Shown one piece after another: positions 1 through 8,509 of a stretch of 64,000 nucleotides of DNA. The position numbers and the translations under genes are program-made. Location of the stretch: positions 310,001-374,000 of the forward strand of contig CAWEPH010000001.1 in NCBI GenBank assembly GCA_963810915.1, given 5' to 3'. This DNA comes from JAOUEA01 sp963810915 (lineage in GTDB: Bacteria > Actinomycetota > UBA4738 > HRBIN12). The notes under the pieces are model-generated. The model saw nothing but the letters and a program-made list of their open reading frames with translations, was not told the origin of the DNA and ran no database searches. Position 1 is the first letter of the stretch. Every line of letters starts with the position of its first letter.

Positions 1-522
1 CGCTACGAGGAAGCCTTCGGGCTCAAGCCCGAGGTCGCCCGTGTGCTCGTGGGGGACCGCGCTTCCTCGGCGCTGTTCGAGGGGACCGTGGCGCTCGGTG
101 CGCCCGCGGACAAGGCCGCCAACTGGGTGACGCAGGACTTCGCGGGCTTGCTGAACAAACACGGGGTCGACGCCCGCGATGCCAAGGTGACGCCGCGACA
201 CCTCGCGGATCTGATCGAACTCCTCGGTGAGGACGCCGTGAGCGGTCAGGGCGCGAAACAGGCTCTCGAGGTGGCGTTCGAGACGGGCGACGACGTGGGC
301 GCGATCGTGGAGCGCGAGGGTCTCGCGCAGGTGAGCGACGCCGGCGCCCTGGGCGCGATCGCCGACGAGGTCATCGTCGAGAACCCCGACGCCGTGGCGC
401 AGTTCCGCGGCGGAAAGCAGGGCGTGATCGGCTTCCTCGTCGGGCAGGTCATGAAGAAGTCGGGCGGCGCCGCCAACCCGAAGCTCGCGCAGGAGCTGCT
501 GCGCGAGCGACTCTCGGACTAG
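1..522 (+). CDS. gatB: Aspartyl/glutamyl-tRNA amidotransferase subunit B, C-terminal part (5' end outside window)
   Basis: Frame 1 is open from the first base to the TAG at 520-522, giving about 173 residues with no start inside the window. The visible part matches the GatB tail: an all-helical linker (RYEEAFGLKPEVARVL at the very start) followed by the YqeY-like domain, whose end carries the typical GGKQGVIGFLVGQVMKKSGG and a final LLRERL segment. GatB is the catalytic scaffold of GatCAB, which amidates Glu-tRNA(Gln) and/or Asp-tRNA(Asn) in the cytosol. The window also has gltX and tRNA-Gln. The MFS gene begins 14 nt downstream and may be co-transcribed. The upstream kinase-like domain cannot be assessed. 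Confidence 0.93.
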   Translation, partial: RYEEAFGLKPEVARVLVGDRASSALFEGTVALGAPADKAANWVTQDFAGLLNKHGVDARDAKVTPRHLADLIELLGEDAVSGQGAKQALEVAFETGDDVGAIVEREGLAQVSDAGALGAIADEVIVENPDAVAQFRGGKQGVIGFLVGQVMKKSGGAANPKLAQELLRERLSD

Positions 523-536
523 CTCGGAGCGGCCCC

Positions 537-1811
537 GTGCGGGTGCCGCCGGAGAAGCCGAGACACATTCCGCTGTGGCAGCTGGCGGCGCTGGGGGTAG
601 TGCGCGGCCTGCAGGGGCTCGTGTTCCCCCTGCGGCGCATGTGGCGCTCCCGGGACCCGCTCGACACCTACGGTCTCTGCCACATGACCTCGGTGGCGGG
701 CGACGCCCTCCTCGCCATCGCGCTCGCGGACTCGATCTTCTTCTCGCTCCCGGTGCACGACGCGAAGCTGAAGGTCGCGGCGTACCTGTTCCTCACGATG
801 CTCCCCCTCGCGCTCGCCGGGCCGCTGTTGGTGCCGTTGCTGGACCGCGCCGGTCCGCGCCGAGCGATCATCTTCGGAGCGGCCGCCGGCCGTGCGGCCG
901 TCGCCCTCTACGCCGCGCCGCGCTTCGGCACGCTGCTGCTCTTCCCCAGCGCCCTCATCATCCTGGTGCTCTCCAAGGTGCACGCGATCACGAAGAACGG
1001 ACTCACGACGGCATACGCCGCGCAGCAGGAGGGGCTGATGCGCGCCAACGCGCGGCTCGGACGGATCGCCGTGGCGGGTGCGGTGGTGGCGGCGCCCCTC
1101 GGGTACCTCTTCCTGAAGATCTGGGGGTCGGCCGGTCCGCTCTACCTTGCTGCGATCGCCTACGCGGGCTCCGCGCTGTTGACCCTTCGGCTGCCGCATC
1201 CGGGGACCAAGGGGCAGGTGCGGCGCGAGGTGGGCCCGCGCGGGCGGATCAAAGCCCTCACCGTGCCGGCGATCGGCGCCGTGGGGATGCGCGCGGCGAG
1301 TGGCTTCCTGCTGTTCCTGCTCGCCTTCTCGCTCGTGGAGAGCGGCGCACCGACGTATTGGTTCGCGGTCCTCGCCTTCGCCGGGGTTGCCGGCGGCTTC
1401 CTCGCCGACCTGCTGGCGCCGCGTCTGCCCACCGAGACGCGCGAAGAGGCGGTGGTGATCGCCTGCGTCTCCGCCGCATGCATCGGCGCGGTGCTCGCCT
1501 TCGAGCTCTTCGGCCTGCCGCTGCTGACCGTGTACTGCTTGGTAGCCGGCGCGGCAGGTGAGTTCGGCAGGTTGGCCTTCCAGAGCTTGATGCAGCGTCG
1601 CGCGCCGGCGGGGGCACAGGGTCGGGTCTTCGTCCGCTACGAGGTGCTCTTCCAGCTGGCATGGGTGGCCGGAGCGTTCATCCCCGCGCTCCTGCCCATC
1701 GACTTCCGGCTGGGCATCCTCATCCTGGCCGCGTTCTACGGGGCCCTCGGCGTCGTCTCCGTGTACCGCCTCAGGCAGCGCACGCGCCGGGAGGAAGGCC
1801 CCGCCGACTAA
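537..1811 (+). CDS. MFS transporter
   Basis: A 424-residue polytopic membrane protein read from GTG 537. It has about 10-12 hydrophobic segments and an MFS-like cytoplasmic loop with charged residues after the third segment (LLDRAGPRRAI, about residues 100-110). The central loop around residues 225-240 is basic (RREVGPRGRIKA), as expected between the two six-helix halves. The first ~30 residues are basic and probably cytoplasmic. The substrate cannot be told from sequence; drug or metabolite export is the usual role of such proteins. It follows gatB by 14 nt, and a GC-rich inverted repeat (1824-1842) separates it from the Rieske gene. Confidence 0.8.
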   Translation: MRVPPEKPRHIPLWQLAALGVVRGLQGLVFPLRRMWRSRDPLDTYGLCHMTSVAGDALLAIALADSIFFSLPVHDAKLKVAAYLFLTMLPLALAGPLLVPLLDRAGPRRAIIFGAAAGRAAVALYAAPRFGTLLLFPSALIILVLSKVHAITKNGLTTAYAAQQEGLMRANARLGRIAVAGAVVAAPLGYLFLKIWGSAGPLYLAAIAYAGSALLTLRLPHPGTKGQVRREVGPRGRIKALTVPAIGAVGMRAASGFLLFLLAFSLVESGAPTYWFAVLAFAGVAGGFLADLLAPRLPTETREEAVVIACVSAACIGAVLAFELFGLPLLTVYCLVAGAAGEFGRLAFQSLMQRRAPAGAQGRVFVRYEVLFQLAWVAGAFIPALLPIDFRLGILILAAFYGALGVVSVYRLRQRTRREEGPAD

Positions 1812-1823
1812 GCTCTGCCGGGA

Positions 1824-1842
1824 GCCCGCGGGGGTCGCGGGC
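1824..1842. terminator. GC-rich hairpin, possible terminator after the MFS gene
   Basis: GCCCGCG (1824-1830) and CGCGGGC (1836-1842) form a perfect 7-bp stem with a 5-nt loop, 13 nt after the MFS stop. No T-tract follows, so it may be a processing or attenuation structure rather than an intrinsic terminator. Confidence 0.35.
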
Positions 1843-1864
1843 CGCACACGCAAGGAGGTTGGGG

Positions 1865-2176
1865 ATGGCGGAGTTCGTCACCGTGGGGAAGGCCGATGAG
1901 ATCGCCGAGGGCGAGGCCAAGGCGTTCCCCGTCAACGGTCAGGAGATCGCGGTCTCCCGCGTCGACGGCGCGCTGGTGGCGTTCAGCGACATCTGCACGC
2001 ACCGCCAGTGCAACCTCTCGCTGGGAGGCGAGATCGACGGCACGACCATCGAGTGCGAGTGTCACGGTAGCGTGTTCGACATGAAGACCGGCGCGGTGAT
2101 CGACGGGCCCGCGACCGAGCCCGTCGCAACCTTCGAGGTGCGCGACGAGGGCGGCGACCTCCAGATCGGGGTCTGA
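1865..2176 (+). CDS. Rieske-type [2Fe-2S] ferredoxin
   Basis: A 103-residue protein starting at ATG 1865, with a strong Shine-Dalgarno (AAGGAGGT, 1852-1859). It is a single Rieske domain: C44-T-H46 and C64-x2-H67 give the 2 Cys/2 His cluster ligands. The sequence resembles the small ferredoxin subunits of ring-hydroxylating dioxygenase systems (bacterial CarAc/BphF type), which carry electrons from an FAD reductase to an oxygenase. The FAD reductase follows by 7 nt, so the pair is probably one redox module. No oxygenase is adjacent; the nearest candidate is the odd alpha subunit at 11905, and a P450 is also possible. Confidence 0.93.
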   Translation: MAEFVTVGKADEIAEGEAKAFPVNGQEIAVSRVDGALVAFSDICTHRQCNLSLGGEIDGTTIECECHGSVFDMKTGAVIDGPATEPVATFEVRDEGGDLQIGV

Positions 2177-2183
2177 GCCCGCG

Positions 2184-3437
2184 GTGACGGCGGAACGCCC
2201 GCTCGTCGTCGTCGGTGCGAGCCTGTCGGGCGCCACCGCCGTGGCCACCTTGCGCGATGAGGGCTTCGACGGCCGGGTGGTGCTGCTGGGAGCAGAGTCC
2301 CTGCCTCCCTACGAGCGGCCGGCCCTGTCCAAGGAGATCCTGCGCGGCGAGCGTTCCTGGGAGTCCGCCCTCGTCCGGCCACCCGAGTGGTACGCGGAGC
2401 ACGAGGTGGAGGCTCGCTTCGGGGTGCGCGCGGTCCAGATCGACGCCCGTTCCCGCGATGTGATCCTGGCGGGTGGCGAGCGCGTCGCCTTCGATCGACT
2501 CCTCGTCGCCACCGGCTGTCGGAACCGCCGGCTCGAGGCCCCCGGGGCCGATCTCCCCGGCGTTTACGACCTCCGTTACGCGTCGGATTCCGATCGGATC
2601 CGCACCGCCGTCGAAGGGGGCGCCCGCGTCGTCTGCGTGGGGATGGGGTTCATCGGTGCGGAGGTCGCCGCGTCGCTCACTCAGCTCGGCTGCGAGGTGA
2701 CGGTGGTCGAGATCTTCGAGACGGCGCTCTACCGGGTCGTAGGTCCGGTGATCGGCAGGGTCGTTGAGGGTCTGCATCGCGCGCACGGTGTGCGGATGCG
2801 GTTCAATGACACCGTGGCGCGGTTCGAGGGTCGAGACAGGCTCGAGCGGGTGATCACCAACGGCGGGGCGACGATCGAGGCCGACGTCGCGGTCGTCGGC
2901 GTCGGGACCGAGCCGGCGGTCGAGCTCCTGGCGGGCACGGGACTCGACCAAGGAGGGGGCATCCCGGTCGACAGCACCCTCGAGACGGAGATCCCCGGCG
3001 TCTTCGCCGCGGGCGACGTGGCGTGCCACGATCACCCGGTGTTCGGATCGATCCGCGTCGAGCACTTCGACAACGCGCTGAAGATGGGCCAGGCGGCGGC
3101 GCGCAACATGCTCGGCGCAGGCGTGGCGTTCGACGATCCGCACTGGTTCTGGTCGGACCAATACGACAGTCAGATCCAGATGGCAGGCTTCGCGCCGACA
3201 TGGGACGCCATGGTGGTGCGTGGCTCCTTGGAGGCCGGGTCCTTCTGCGCGTTCCTCCTCGACGCCGCCGGCGTCCTGCGCGGCACCGTGAGCCTCGACT
3301 GGCCGCGCGACGTCCGCCGCTCCTCCAAGCTCATCGCGGCGGCCGCGACACCGGACCCGGCCTCGCTCGAGGATCCGGATATCGATCTGCGCTCCCTCGT
3401 CCCCGTCCGGGATCCCGATGAGCCGCTGCTAGGCTGA
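2184..3437 (+). CDS. FAD-dependent ferredoxin reductase
   Basis: A 417-residue protein from GTG 2184. The N-terminal FAD-binding fold has VVVGASLSGATA near residue 7 and the PPYERPALSKE segment typical of ferredoxin reductases of dioxygenase and P450 systems. A second dinucleotide fold (CVGMGFIGAEVA, about residues 150-162) binds NAD(P)H, and an FAD-contacting GVFAAGDVA motif lies near residue 272. The C-terminal domain ends in the reductase-type dimerisation/redox region. It should move electrons from NAD(P)H to the Rieske ferredoxin encoded just upstream. Length and motif order fit the family, with nothing missing. The final electron acceptor is not identified. Confidence 0.9.
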   Translation: MTAERPLVVVGASLSGATAVATLRDEGFDGRVVLLGAESLPPYERPALSKEILRGERSWESALVRPPEWYAEHEVEARFGVRAVQIDARSRDVILAGGERVAFDRLLVATGCRNRRLEAPGADLPGVYDLRYASDSDRIRTAVEGGARVVCVGMGFIGAEVAASLTQLGCEVTVVEIFETALYRVVGPVIGRVVEGLHRAHGVRMRFNDTVARFEGRDRLERVITNGGATIEADVAVVGVGTEPAVELLAGTGLDQGGGIPVDSTLETEIPGVFAAGDVACHDHPVFGSIRVEHFDNALKMGQAAARNMLGAGVAFDDPHWFWSDQYDSQIQMAGFAPTWDAMVVRGSLEAGSFCAFLLDAAGVLRGTVSLDWPRDVRRSSKLIAAAATPDPASLEDPDIDLRSLVPVRDPDEPLLG

Positions 3438-3469
3438 ACGCTCCGAGCCCACTCGAGGAGTGATCAGCA

Positions 3470-4633
3470 GTGGACAGGCCCGAGATCATCCTGGCCCCCG
3501 GTCCGACACCCATCCCGCCCGAGGTCCTGCTCGCTCAAGGGAGCCCGCTCGTGTACCACCGAGGGCCCGGCTTCGGCGACATCATGCGCGAGGTCACCGC
3601 TCACCTGAAGGATCTGTACCGCACGGAGGTCGCCGACGTGCTGCTGATGACGTCCAGCGGCACCGGAGGGCTGGAGTCCGCGGTAGCCAACTGCTTCTCG
3701 CCCGGTGACGCGGTGTTGGTGCCAACCGCAGGCTTCTTCGCCGAGCGCTTCAAGAAACTCGCCGAAACGTTCGGCCTGACCGTGCACACCGTCGACTACG
3801 AGTGGGGGACGAAGATCCGGCCGGATGACGTCGCGCGGGCGCTCGCGACGCACCCCGTCAAGGCGGTCCTGCTGACGCAGTCCGAAACCTCCACCGGGGT
3901 GATCCAGCCCATCGAGGAGCTGGCTCGGGTGGCCAACGAGGCGGGTGCCTTGGTGTTGGTCGACGTCGTCAGCTCGCTGGGCGCGGTCCCGTTCGCGTTC
4001 GACGACTGGGGCATCGACGTGGCGGTGGGCGGCTCGCAGAAGGCGCTCAGCGCCAGCCCCGGAATCGCCTTCGCCGCCGTCAGCGCCCGCGCCTGGGACG
4101 CGGCCGCGACCGCCACCAACCCGCGCTTTTACTTCGACTGGGCGACCTATCGGAGGTTCGCGGAGCTGCCCGATCCCGAGAACCCGTGGACGCCGGCGAT
4201 CAGCGTGATGCAGGGACTGCAGGCCGCCCTGCGGCTGTACTTCTCAGACGGCGTCGACGTGGCGCTCGCGCGTCACCGCACCCTGTCCACCGCGGTGAAG
4301 GAGGGCGTGCAAGCGCTCGGCCTCGACCTGTTCGGGGAGGGTCTGGACCAGAACTGGACCGTGACCGCGATCCGCGCGCCGGAGGCCGCCGACGCCGACC
4401 TGATCAGCGACACGATGCGCAGCGAATTCGGGTGCGTGATCGCACCCGGGCAGGGTCCGTTGAAGGGCAAGGTCTTCCGGATCGGGCACTTCGGCTACTT
4501 CTCGGAGCTCGACATCATCCGCGGCCTGGCTGCGCTCGAGATGACGCTCGAGAAGCTGGGGCACCCGGTCAAGCGAGGGGCGGGGGTCGCGGCCGCCGAG
4601 GGTGTGTTCCTGCACGCGGCAGGGTCCGTCTAG
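3470..4633 (+). CDS. Class V PLP aminotransferase (alanine/serine-glyoxylate type), likely serine pathway
   Basis: A 387-residue fold-type I PLP enzyme from GTG 3470. The N-terminus has LAPGPTPIPPEV and YHRGPGF, hallmarks of alanine-glyoxylate/serine-pyruvate aminotransferases. The PLP lysine is K191 in VGGSQKALSASPG. The gene lies 2 nt before serA. In several lineages a member of this family paired with serA replaces SerC and makes phosphoserine from 3-phosphohydroxypyruvate. That role is inferred from position; a glyoxylate aminotransferase remains possible. No serB is present in the window. GAGGAG about 10 nt upstream supports the start. Confidence 0.85.
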   Translation: MDRPEIILAPGPTPIPPEVLLAQGSPLVYHRGPGFGDIMREVTAHLKDLYRTEVADVLLMTSSGTGGLESAVANCFSPGDAVLVPTAGFFAERFKKLAETFGLTVHTVDYEWGTKIRPDDVARALATHPVKAVLLTQSETSTGVIQPIEELARVANEAGALVLVDVVSSLGAVPFAFDDWGIDVAVGGSQKALSASPGIAFAAVSARAWDAAATATNPRFYFDWATYRRFAELPDPENPWTPAISVMQGLQAALRLYFSDGVDVALARHRTLSTAVKEGVQALGLDLFGEGLDQNWTVTAIRAPEAADADLISDTMRSEFGCVIAPGQGPLKGKVFRIGHFGYFSELDIIRGLAALEMTLEKLGHPVKRGAGVAAAEGVFLHAAGSV

Positions 4634-4635
4634 CC

Positions 4636-6216
4636 GTGCGGGTCCTGGTCACCGAGCCGCTGTCGGAGCAGGGACTGGATCTGCTGCGTCAGGACTTCCA
4701 GGTGGACGTGCGCACGGATCTCGCGAAGGGCGACCTCGCGGCCGAGATCGGGCCGTACGACGCGTTGATCATCCGCAGCGCCACCGAGGTGAGCGGCCGC
4801 GTGTTCGAGGCCGCGTCGGCGCTGAAGGTGGTGGCTCGCGCGGGGATCGGACTCGACAACGTCGATGTGGAAGCCGCAACGCGGCGAGGCGTCATGGTCG
4901 TGAACGCTCCCCAGTCCAACATCATCAGTGCGGCGGAACAGGCCATGGCGCTCATGCTCGCCCAGGCCCGCAACATCCCGCAGGCTCACACCGCGCTGAA
5001 GGCCGGGATGTGGGAGCGGGCGAGATGGGAGGGCGTGGAACTGGCCGGCAAGACGGTGGGACTCGTCGGACTCGGGCGCGTTGGGGGGCTCGTCGCTCAG
5101 CGCGCGTCCGGCTTCGGGATGCGCGTGATCGCCTACGATCCGTACGTCAGCGCCGAGCGCGCCAAGGAGATGGGTGTGGACGCGATGCCATCGCTGGAGG
5201 CGCTCCTCGTCCAGGCCGACTTCGTCTCGATCCATCTGCCCCGGTCGGCGGAGACCGAGAACCTGATCGGCGAGCACGAACTGCGGTTGATGAAGCCCGG
5301 CGCGCGCCTGATCAACACCGCGCGCGGCGGCATCGTGAACGAGGACGCCCTCGCCAAGGCGCTCGAGGAGGGTCATCTCGGCGGCGCCGCCCTCGACGTG
5401 TTCGCGGTCGAGCCCACGACGGAGAGCCCCCTGTTCGGTCTCGATGACGTGGTGGTGACTCCGCACCTGGGCGCGTCCACGAGGGAGGCTCAGGACAAGG
5501 CAGGGACGACCGTCGCCGAGATGGTGCGCCTCGCGCTCAAGGGGGAGTTCGTCCCCTACGCGGTGAACGTGAGCGCCGGCGCCGAGGTGACCGAGGTCGT
5601 CCGGCCGTTCGTGCCGTTGGCCGAGAAGCTGGGAGCGCTCGTGGCCGGCCTCGCCGACGGGGGGGTGCGGTCGATCGTCGCGACCTACCTCGGGAGGATC
5701 GCCGAATCCGACACGCGCGTGCTCACGCTCGCGATCTTGAAGGGCATCCTCGGTCGGTCGGTCCATGAGCCCGTTTCGTTCGTCAACGCGCCCATGCTCG
5801 CCAAGGAGCGCGGTCTAACCGTGAGCGAGATGCGTTCGACGGTCTCCCAGGACTACGTGAGCCTGGTCTCGCTGCGCGCTGAGACGGACGAAGGTCCGGT
5901 GAGCGTGGCCGGCTCGATCCTGGGCACGTCGCACGAACGCGTGATGCAGGTGAACGACTTCGACATCGAGGCCGAGCCATCGGGACACATGGTGTTCTTC
6001 ACCTACGAGGACCGCCCCGGGATCATCGGGATGGTGGGCACCATCCTGGGGCAGGCCGGGATCAACATCGCCACGATGGACGTGGGCCGCAAGGCGGAGG
6101 GGGAGGAAGCCCTGATGTGCCTCCGGGTAGATTCGCCGGTGCCGCCCGAGGTGCTGGCGCACGTCGGCGAGGCGATCGACGCCCATCAGCTGCGCCCGAT
6201 CACGCTGGGACCGTAG
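4636..6216 (+). CDS. serA: D-3-phosphoglycerate dehydrogenase
   Basis: A 526-residue, full-length type I SerA read from GTG 4636. The substrate-binding domain (about 1-100) and Rossmann fold (GLVGLGRVGG, about 142-151) are followed by the catalytic Arg in NTARGGIVNE (about 230), the Glu in VFAVEPTTESP, and the His in VTPHLGAST (about 277). An intervening domain (about 310-440) and a C-terminal ACT domain (about 450-526, EDRPGIIGMVGTILG) complete the actinobacterial long form, where the ACT domain usually gives serine feedback inhibition. It catalyses the first step of serine synthesis and is probably co-translated with the preceding aminotransferase (2-nt gap). Confidence 0.97.
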   Translation: MRVLVTEPLSEQGLDLLRQDFQVDVRTDLAKGDLAAEIGPYDALIIRSATEVSGRVFEAASALKVVARAGIGLDNVDVEAATRRGVMVVNAPQSNIISAAEQAMALMLAQARNIPQAHTALKAGMWERARWEGVELAGKTVGLVGLGRVGGLVAQRASGFGMRVIAYDPYVSAERAKEMGVDAMPSLEALLVQADFVSIHLPRSAETENLIGEHELRLMKPGARLINTARGGIVNEDALAKALEEGHLGGAALDVFAVEPTTESPLFGLDDVVVTPHLGASTREAQDKAGTTVAEMVRLALKGEFVPYAVNVSAGAEVTEVVRPFVPLAEKLGALVAGLADGGVRSIVATYLGRIAESDTRVLTLAILKGILGRSVHEPVSFVNAPMLAKERGLTVSEMRSTVSQDYVSLVSLRAETDEGPVSVAGSILGTSHERVMQVNDFDIEAEPSGHMVFFTYEDRPGIIGMVGTILGQAGINIATMDVGRKAEGEEALMCLRVDSPVPPEVLAHVGEAIDAHQLRPITLGP

Positions 6217-6276
6217 TCCCCGGCTCAAGACTGGGGGCGCCGCCGCCGATTCCCCTCCATAGGAGGGACCCAGGAG

Positions 6277-6927
6277 TTGCCGCCCTTGTCGCAGGACACG
6301 CGCGATACGCCCACTGACGCTTATCGTCAGTTGAATTCGCCGCGCAAGCCCGGGACGGGCTACGAGCGTGCCGCCAAGAAGAAGCGCGGTCCGGCGGCTC
6401 GGGCCGCGAGCATCCTCTCGACGCTGGCGGCCATCATCGCGCTCCTCGGCATCGCCTACTGGGCCCTCTCGCGCCCCACGGCATCGCTGCCCGAGCGGAT
6501 CGGGCGCTACGCCCGGCTGTCCGACCAGGGGGCGCTCGAGGACAAGCTCACGACCGCGAACCAGGCCCTCACCAAAGGGAACGTGAAGGTCGCGTTCTAC
6601 GGGACCAAGCAGGACAAGGTGATCTTCACCCTCTTCGCCGGGGACGATTCGCCCAACCTCGATGCGTTCGCGGCGCGAGCGACGGGCGAGAACGCGGCAG
6701 CCTTCCAGGAGTCGAAGCGCTACCGCGAGATCCGAAGGGGAGGCGCGAGGGTCCGGTGCGTCGATGGCGGGGTCGCGGCACCGTACCTCACCCAGTGCAT
6801 CTGGCAGGAGGGCGACAACTTCGCGGTAGTCACGACGACGGAGGCCACCGTGCCGGCCGCCGAGCGGATCGCGCTCCAGGCTCACGACGCCGCGATCACG
6901 TCGTGGACCGAGCGGATGATGCCGTAG
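6277..6927 (+). CDS. Membrane-anchored hypothetical protein
   Basis: A 216-residue protein starting at TTG 6277, with AGGAGG 10 nt upstream (6261-6266). It has a basic cytoplasmic N-terminus rich in Lys/Arg (about residues 25-45), a single transmembrane helix (about 47-66) and an extracytoplasmic domain of about 150 residues. The domain contains two cysteines (in RVRCVDG and LTQCIWQ) that could form a disulfide. No family was recognised. Its position after serA looks incidental. Confidence 0.7.
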   Translation: MPPLSQDTRDTPTDAYRQLNSPRKPGTGYERAAKKKRGPAARAASILSTLAAIIALLGIAYWALSRPTASLPERIGRYARLSDQGALEDKLTTANQALTKGNVKVAFYGTKQDKVIFTLFAGDDSPNLDAFAARATGENAAAFQESKRYREIRRGGARVRCVDGGVAAPYLTQCIWQEGDNFAVVTTTEATVPAAERIALQAHDAAITSWTERMMP

Positions 6928-7080
6928 CTCGCCTCGATCCGAGCGGCGTGTTAGGCTCCTTCGATCATGAAGCGACCGATCTCGATGACACGGAGCTCCG
7001 GCACCCTCTGACGCGCACCTCCGCGTCCGTGCCCTCCCTCATCGGATCCGCACCACCCCCACCGCACCAGGAGCCGCTTC

Positions 7081-8328
7081 ATGAGTCCCTCACCGCGCAG
7101 CAACGTCCGTCGTCTCGCCTTCGGTCGCCTGATCTCCGTGACCGGGGGCGCGGCCGCGTACACCGCGCTGATGTTCTCCGTCTGGCACTCCACGCACTCC
7201 GCGCTCTGGCAATCGGGCACGCTGCTGCTGACGTTCGGCGTCGTGGGCATCCTCGGACCGGTCACCGGGAACCTAGGCGACAGGTTCGATCGGCGCCTGG
7301 TGATGATCTGGGCGGAGGTGGTCGCCGCGATCTTCTTCGCCGCGATGGCGTTCGTGACACGGCCGGCGCTGTTGGTGCCGCTCGCGTTCGCGTCGGCCAT
7401 CGCGGAGTCTCCGTTCTGGTCGGCCTCGGCGGCAGCGATCCCTGCGCTGGCCAAGCGTGAGGAGGACATCGCATGGGCCAACAGCCTGCTAGGGATCGGA
7501 CGCAACGCCGGCATCATGGTGGGACCGGTGATCGGTGGCGTGCTCGTTGCGGTCATCGGCGATACCTACGGACCGTCGTGGGTCTTCGGCCTCAACGCGG
7601 CGACGTTCCTGATCTCCGCCGTGCTCACGATCTCGGTGCGTGGGAGCTATCGGCAAGAGCGCAACGCTGAGGAGGAGGCCGCACATCAGGGGATCGGCGC
7701 CGGCGTGCGGTTCCTCTGGCGCGAGCACGCGCTCCGTCGTATGACCCTGGCGTGGCTGGTGTTCCTGCTGGGTGCCGGCATGGGCATGGTGGCCGACGCC
7801 CCCCTGGCCGCCTCGTTCGGTGTCGGTGCGTTCGGGTTCGGCGCGCTGATCGCGTGCTGGGGCGGAGGATCGGTGCTGGGCTCGCTCCTGGGACGGAGGC
7901 TCACCGCCCGCACCGAGCCGCTCTGGCTCGTGCTGGGCGCGGCAGGCATCGCCCTGGGGCACCTCGGTGTGGGATTGGCGCCGCTGTTCAGCGTGGTCCT
8001 GGTGGCCGGCCTCGTGATGGGTACCAGCGACGGCCTGACGATGGTGGCTGAGACCGGGATCATGCAGCGCCGCACGCCCGATGCCGTGCGCAGCCGCGTC
8101 ATGGCGGCGTTCGACGCCGTCCTCTCGCTCGGTCTCGCGATCGCGTACGTCTTCGCCGCGCCCGTGCTCAAGGCGGTGGGGCCACAACGGGTGTATCTGC
8201 TGGGTGGTGTCGCCGCCACCATCGCCACGCTCGTGCTCATCCCGCTCAGACGGCTGGGCGTGGATGCGGAGGAGACCGTCGGGTCGGCCCCCGTGGCCGC
8301 GGGTGCGGTGACCCCGCCGGCGTCCTGA
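7081..8328 (+). CDS. MFS transporter (MFS_3/enterobactin-exporter-like)
   Basis: A 415-residue polytopic protein from ATG 7081, with CAGGAG about 9 nt upstream. It begins RRLAFGRLISVTGG and has LGDRFDRRLVMI after the second helix, the A-motif of MFS exporters. A central basic loop near residue 190 (RGSYRQERNAEEEAAH) separates the two halves. The overall pattern matches the MFS_3 group that exports siderophores or macrolides; the substrate is unknown. In the 5' region, TAGGCT (6952-6957) precedes a 14-codon ATG frame (6967-7011) that may be a leader peptide or chance. Confidence 0.8.
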   Translation: MSPSPRSNVRRLAFGRLISVTGGAAAYTALMFSVWHSTHSALWQSGTLLLTFGVVGILGPVTGNLGDRFDRRLVMIWAEVVAAIFFAAMAFVTRPALLVPLAFASAIAESPFWSASAAAIPALAKREEDIAWANSLLGIGRNAGIMVGPVIGGVLVAVIGDTYGPSWVFGLNAATFLISAVLTISVRGSYRQERNAEEEAAHQGIGAGVRFLWREHALRRMTLAWLVFLLGAGMGMVADAPLAASFGVGAFGFGALIACWGGGSVLGSLLGRRLTARTEPLWLVLGAAGIALGHLGVGLAPLFSVVLVAGLVMGTSDGLTMVAETGIMQRRTPDAVRSRVMAAFDAVLSLGLAIAYVFAAPVLKAVGPQRVYLLGGVAATIATLVLIPLRRLGVDAEETVGSAPVAAGAVTPPAS

Positions 8329-8370
8329 TTCGGGCGCCGACGGGCGCGCCCGCGACGTCGAGCGATCGAG

Positions 8371-8386
8371 CTGAACCAGCATTCAA
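8371..8386. promoter_or_regulatory. Upstream operator-like palindrome (site 1)
   Basis: CTGAACCAGCATTCAA has TGAA/TTCA arms around a 6-bp centre. It matches the site at 8450-8465 at 12 of 16 positions (CTGAAyCAkCrTTCA). The two sites are 79 bp apart, centre to centre. This suggests cooperative or looped binding of a dimeric regulator; no adjacent regulator gene is seen. Confidence 0.5.
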
Positions 8387-8444
8387 CACCGTTGAGGCCT
8401 CCGGACAGGCCACGATGACCACCCGGCGGCGGGTCTTGGCGTGC

Positions 8445-8474
8445 TTGCGCTGAATCATCGTTCAGGAGTACGGT
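8445..8474 (+). promoter_or_regulatory. Promoter with palindromic operator between -35 and -10
   Basis: TTGCGC (8445-8450), an 18-bp spacer and TACGGT (8469-8474) make a plausible promoter for the gene at 8510. The spacer is filled by CTGAATCATCGTTCAG (8450-8465), with arms CTGAA/TTCAG, a classic position for repression. A 6-bp-stem hairpin (8483-8488 with 8495-8500) lies in the leader before the GGAGGAG ribosome site. Confidence 0.55.
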
Positions 8475-8509
8475 TCTCGACGGCCCGGCGAGGGCCGGGC
8501 GGAGGAGCC

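Noticed and set aside
519..1853. Long minus-strand open frame (444 codons) opposite the MFS gene
   Set aside because: Composition is Arg/Glu/Gly/His-rich with no domain, as expected for the antisense of a high-GC gene; the plus strand has a clear membrane protein.
6967..7011. 14-codon ATG frame after TAGGCT, possible leader peptide of the MFS gene
   Set aside because: Gap from the -10 is 9 nt, there is no attenuator-like stem and no codon pattern; too little to call a gene.
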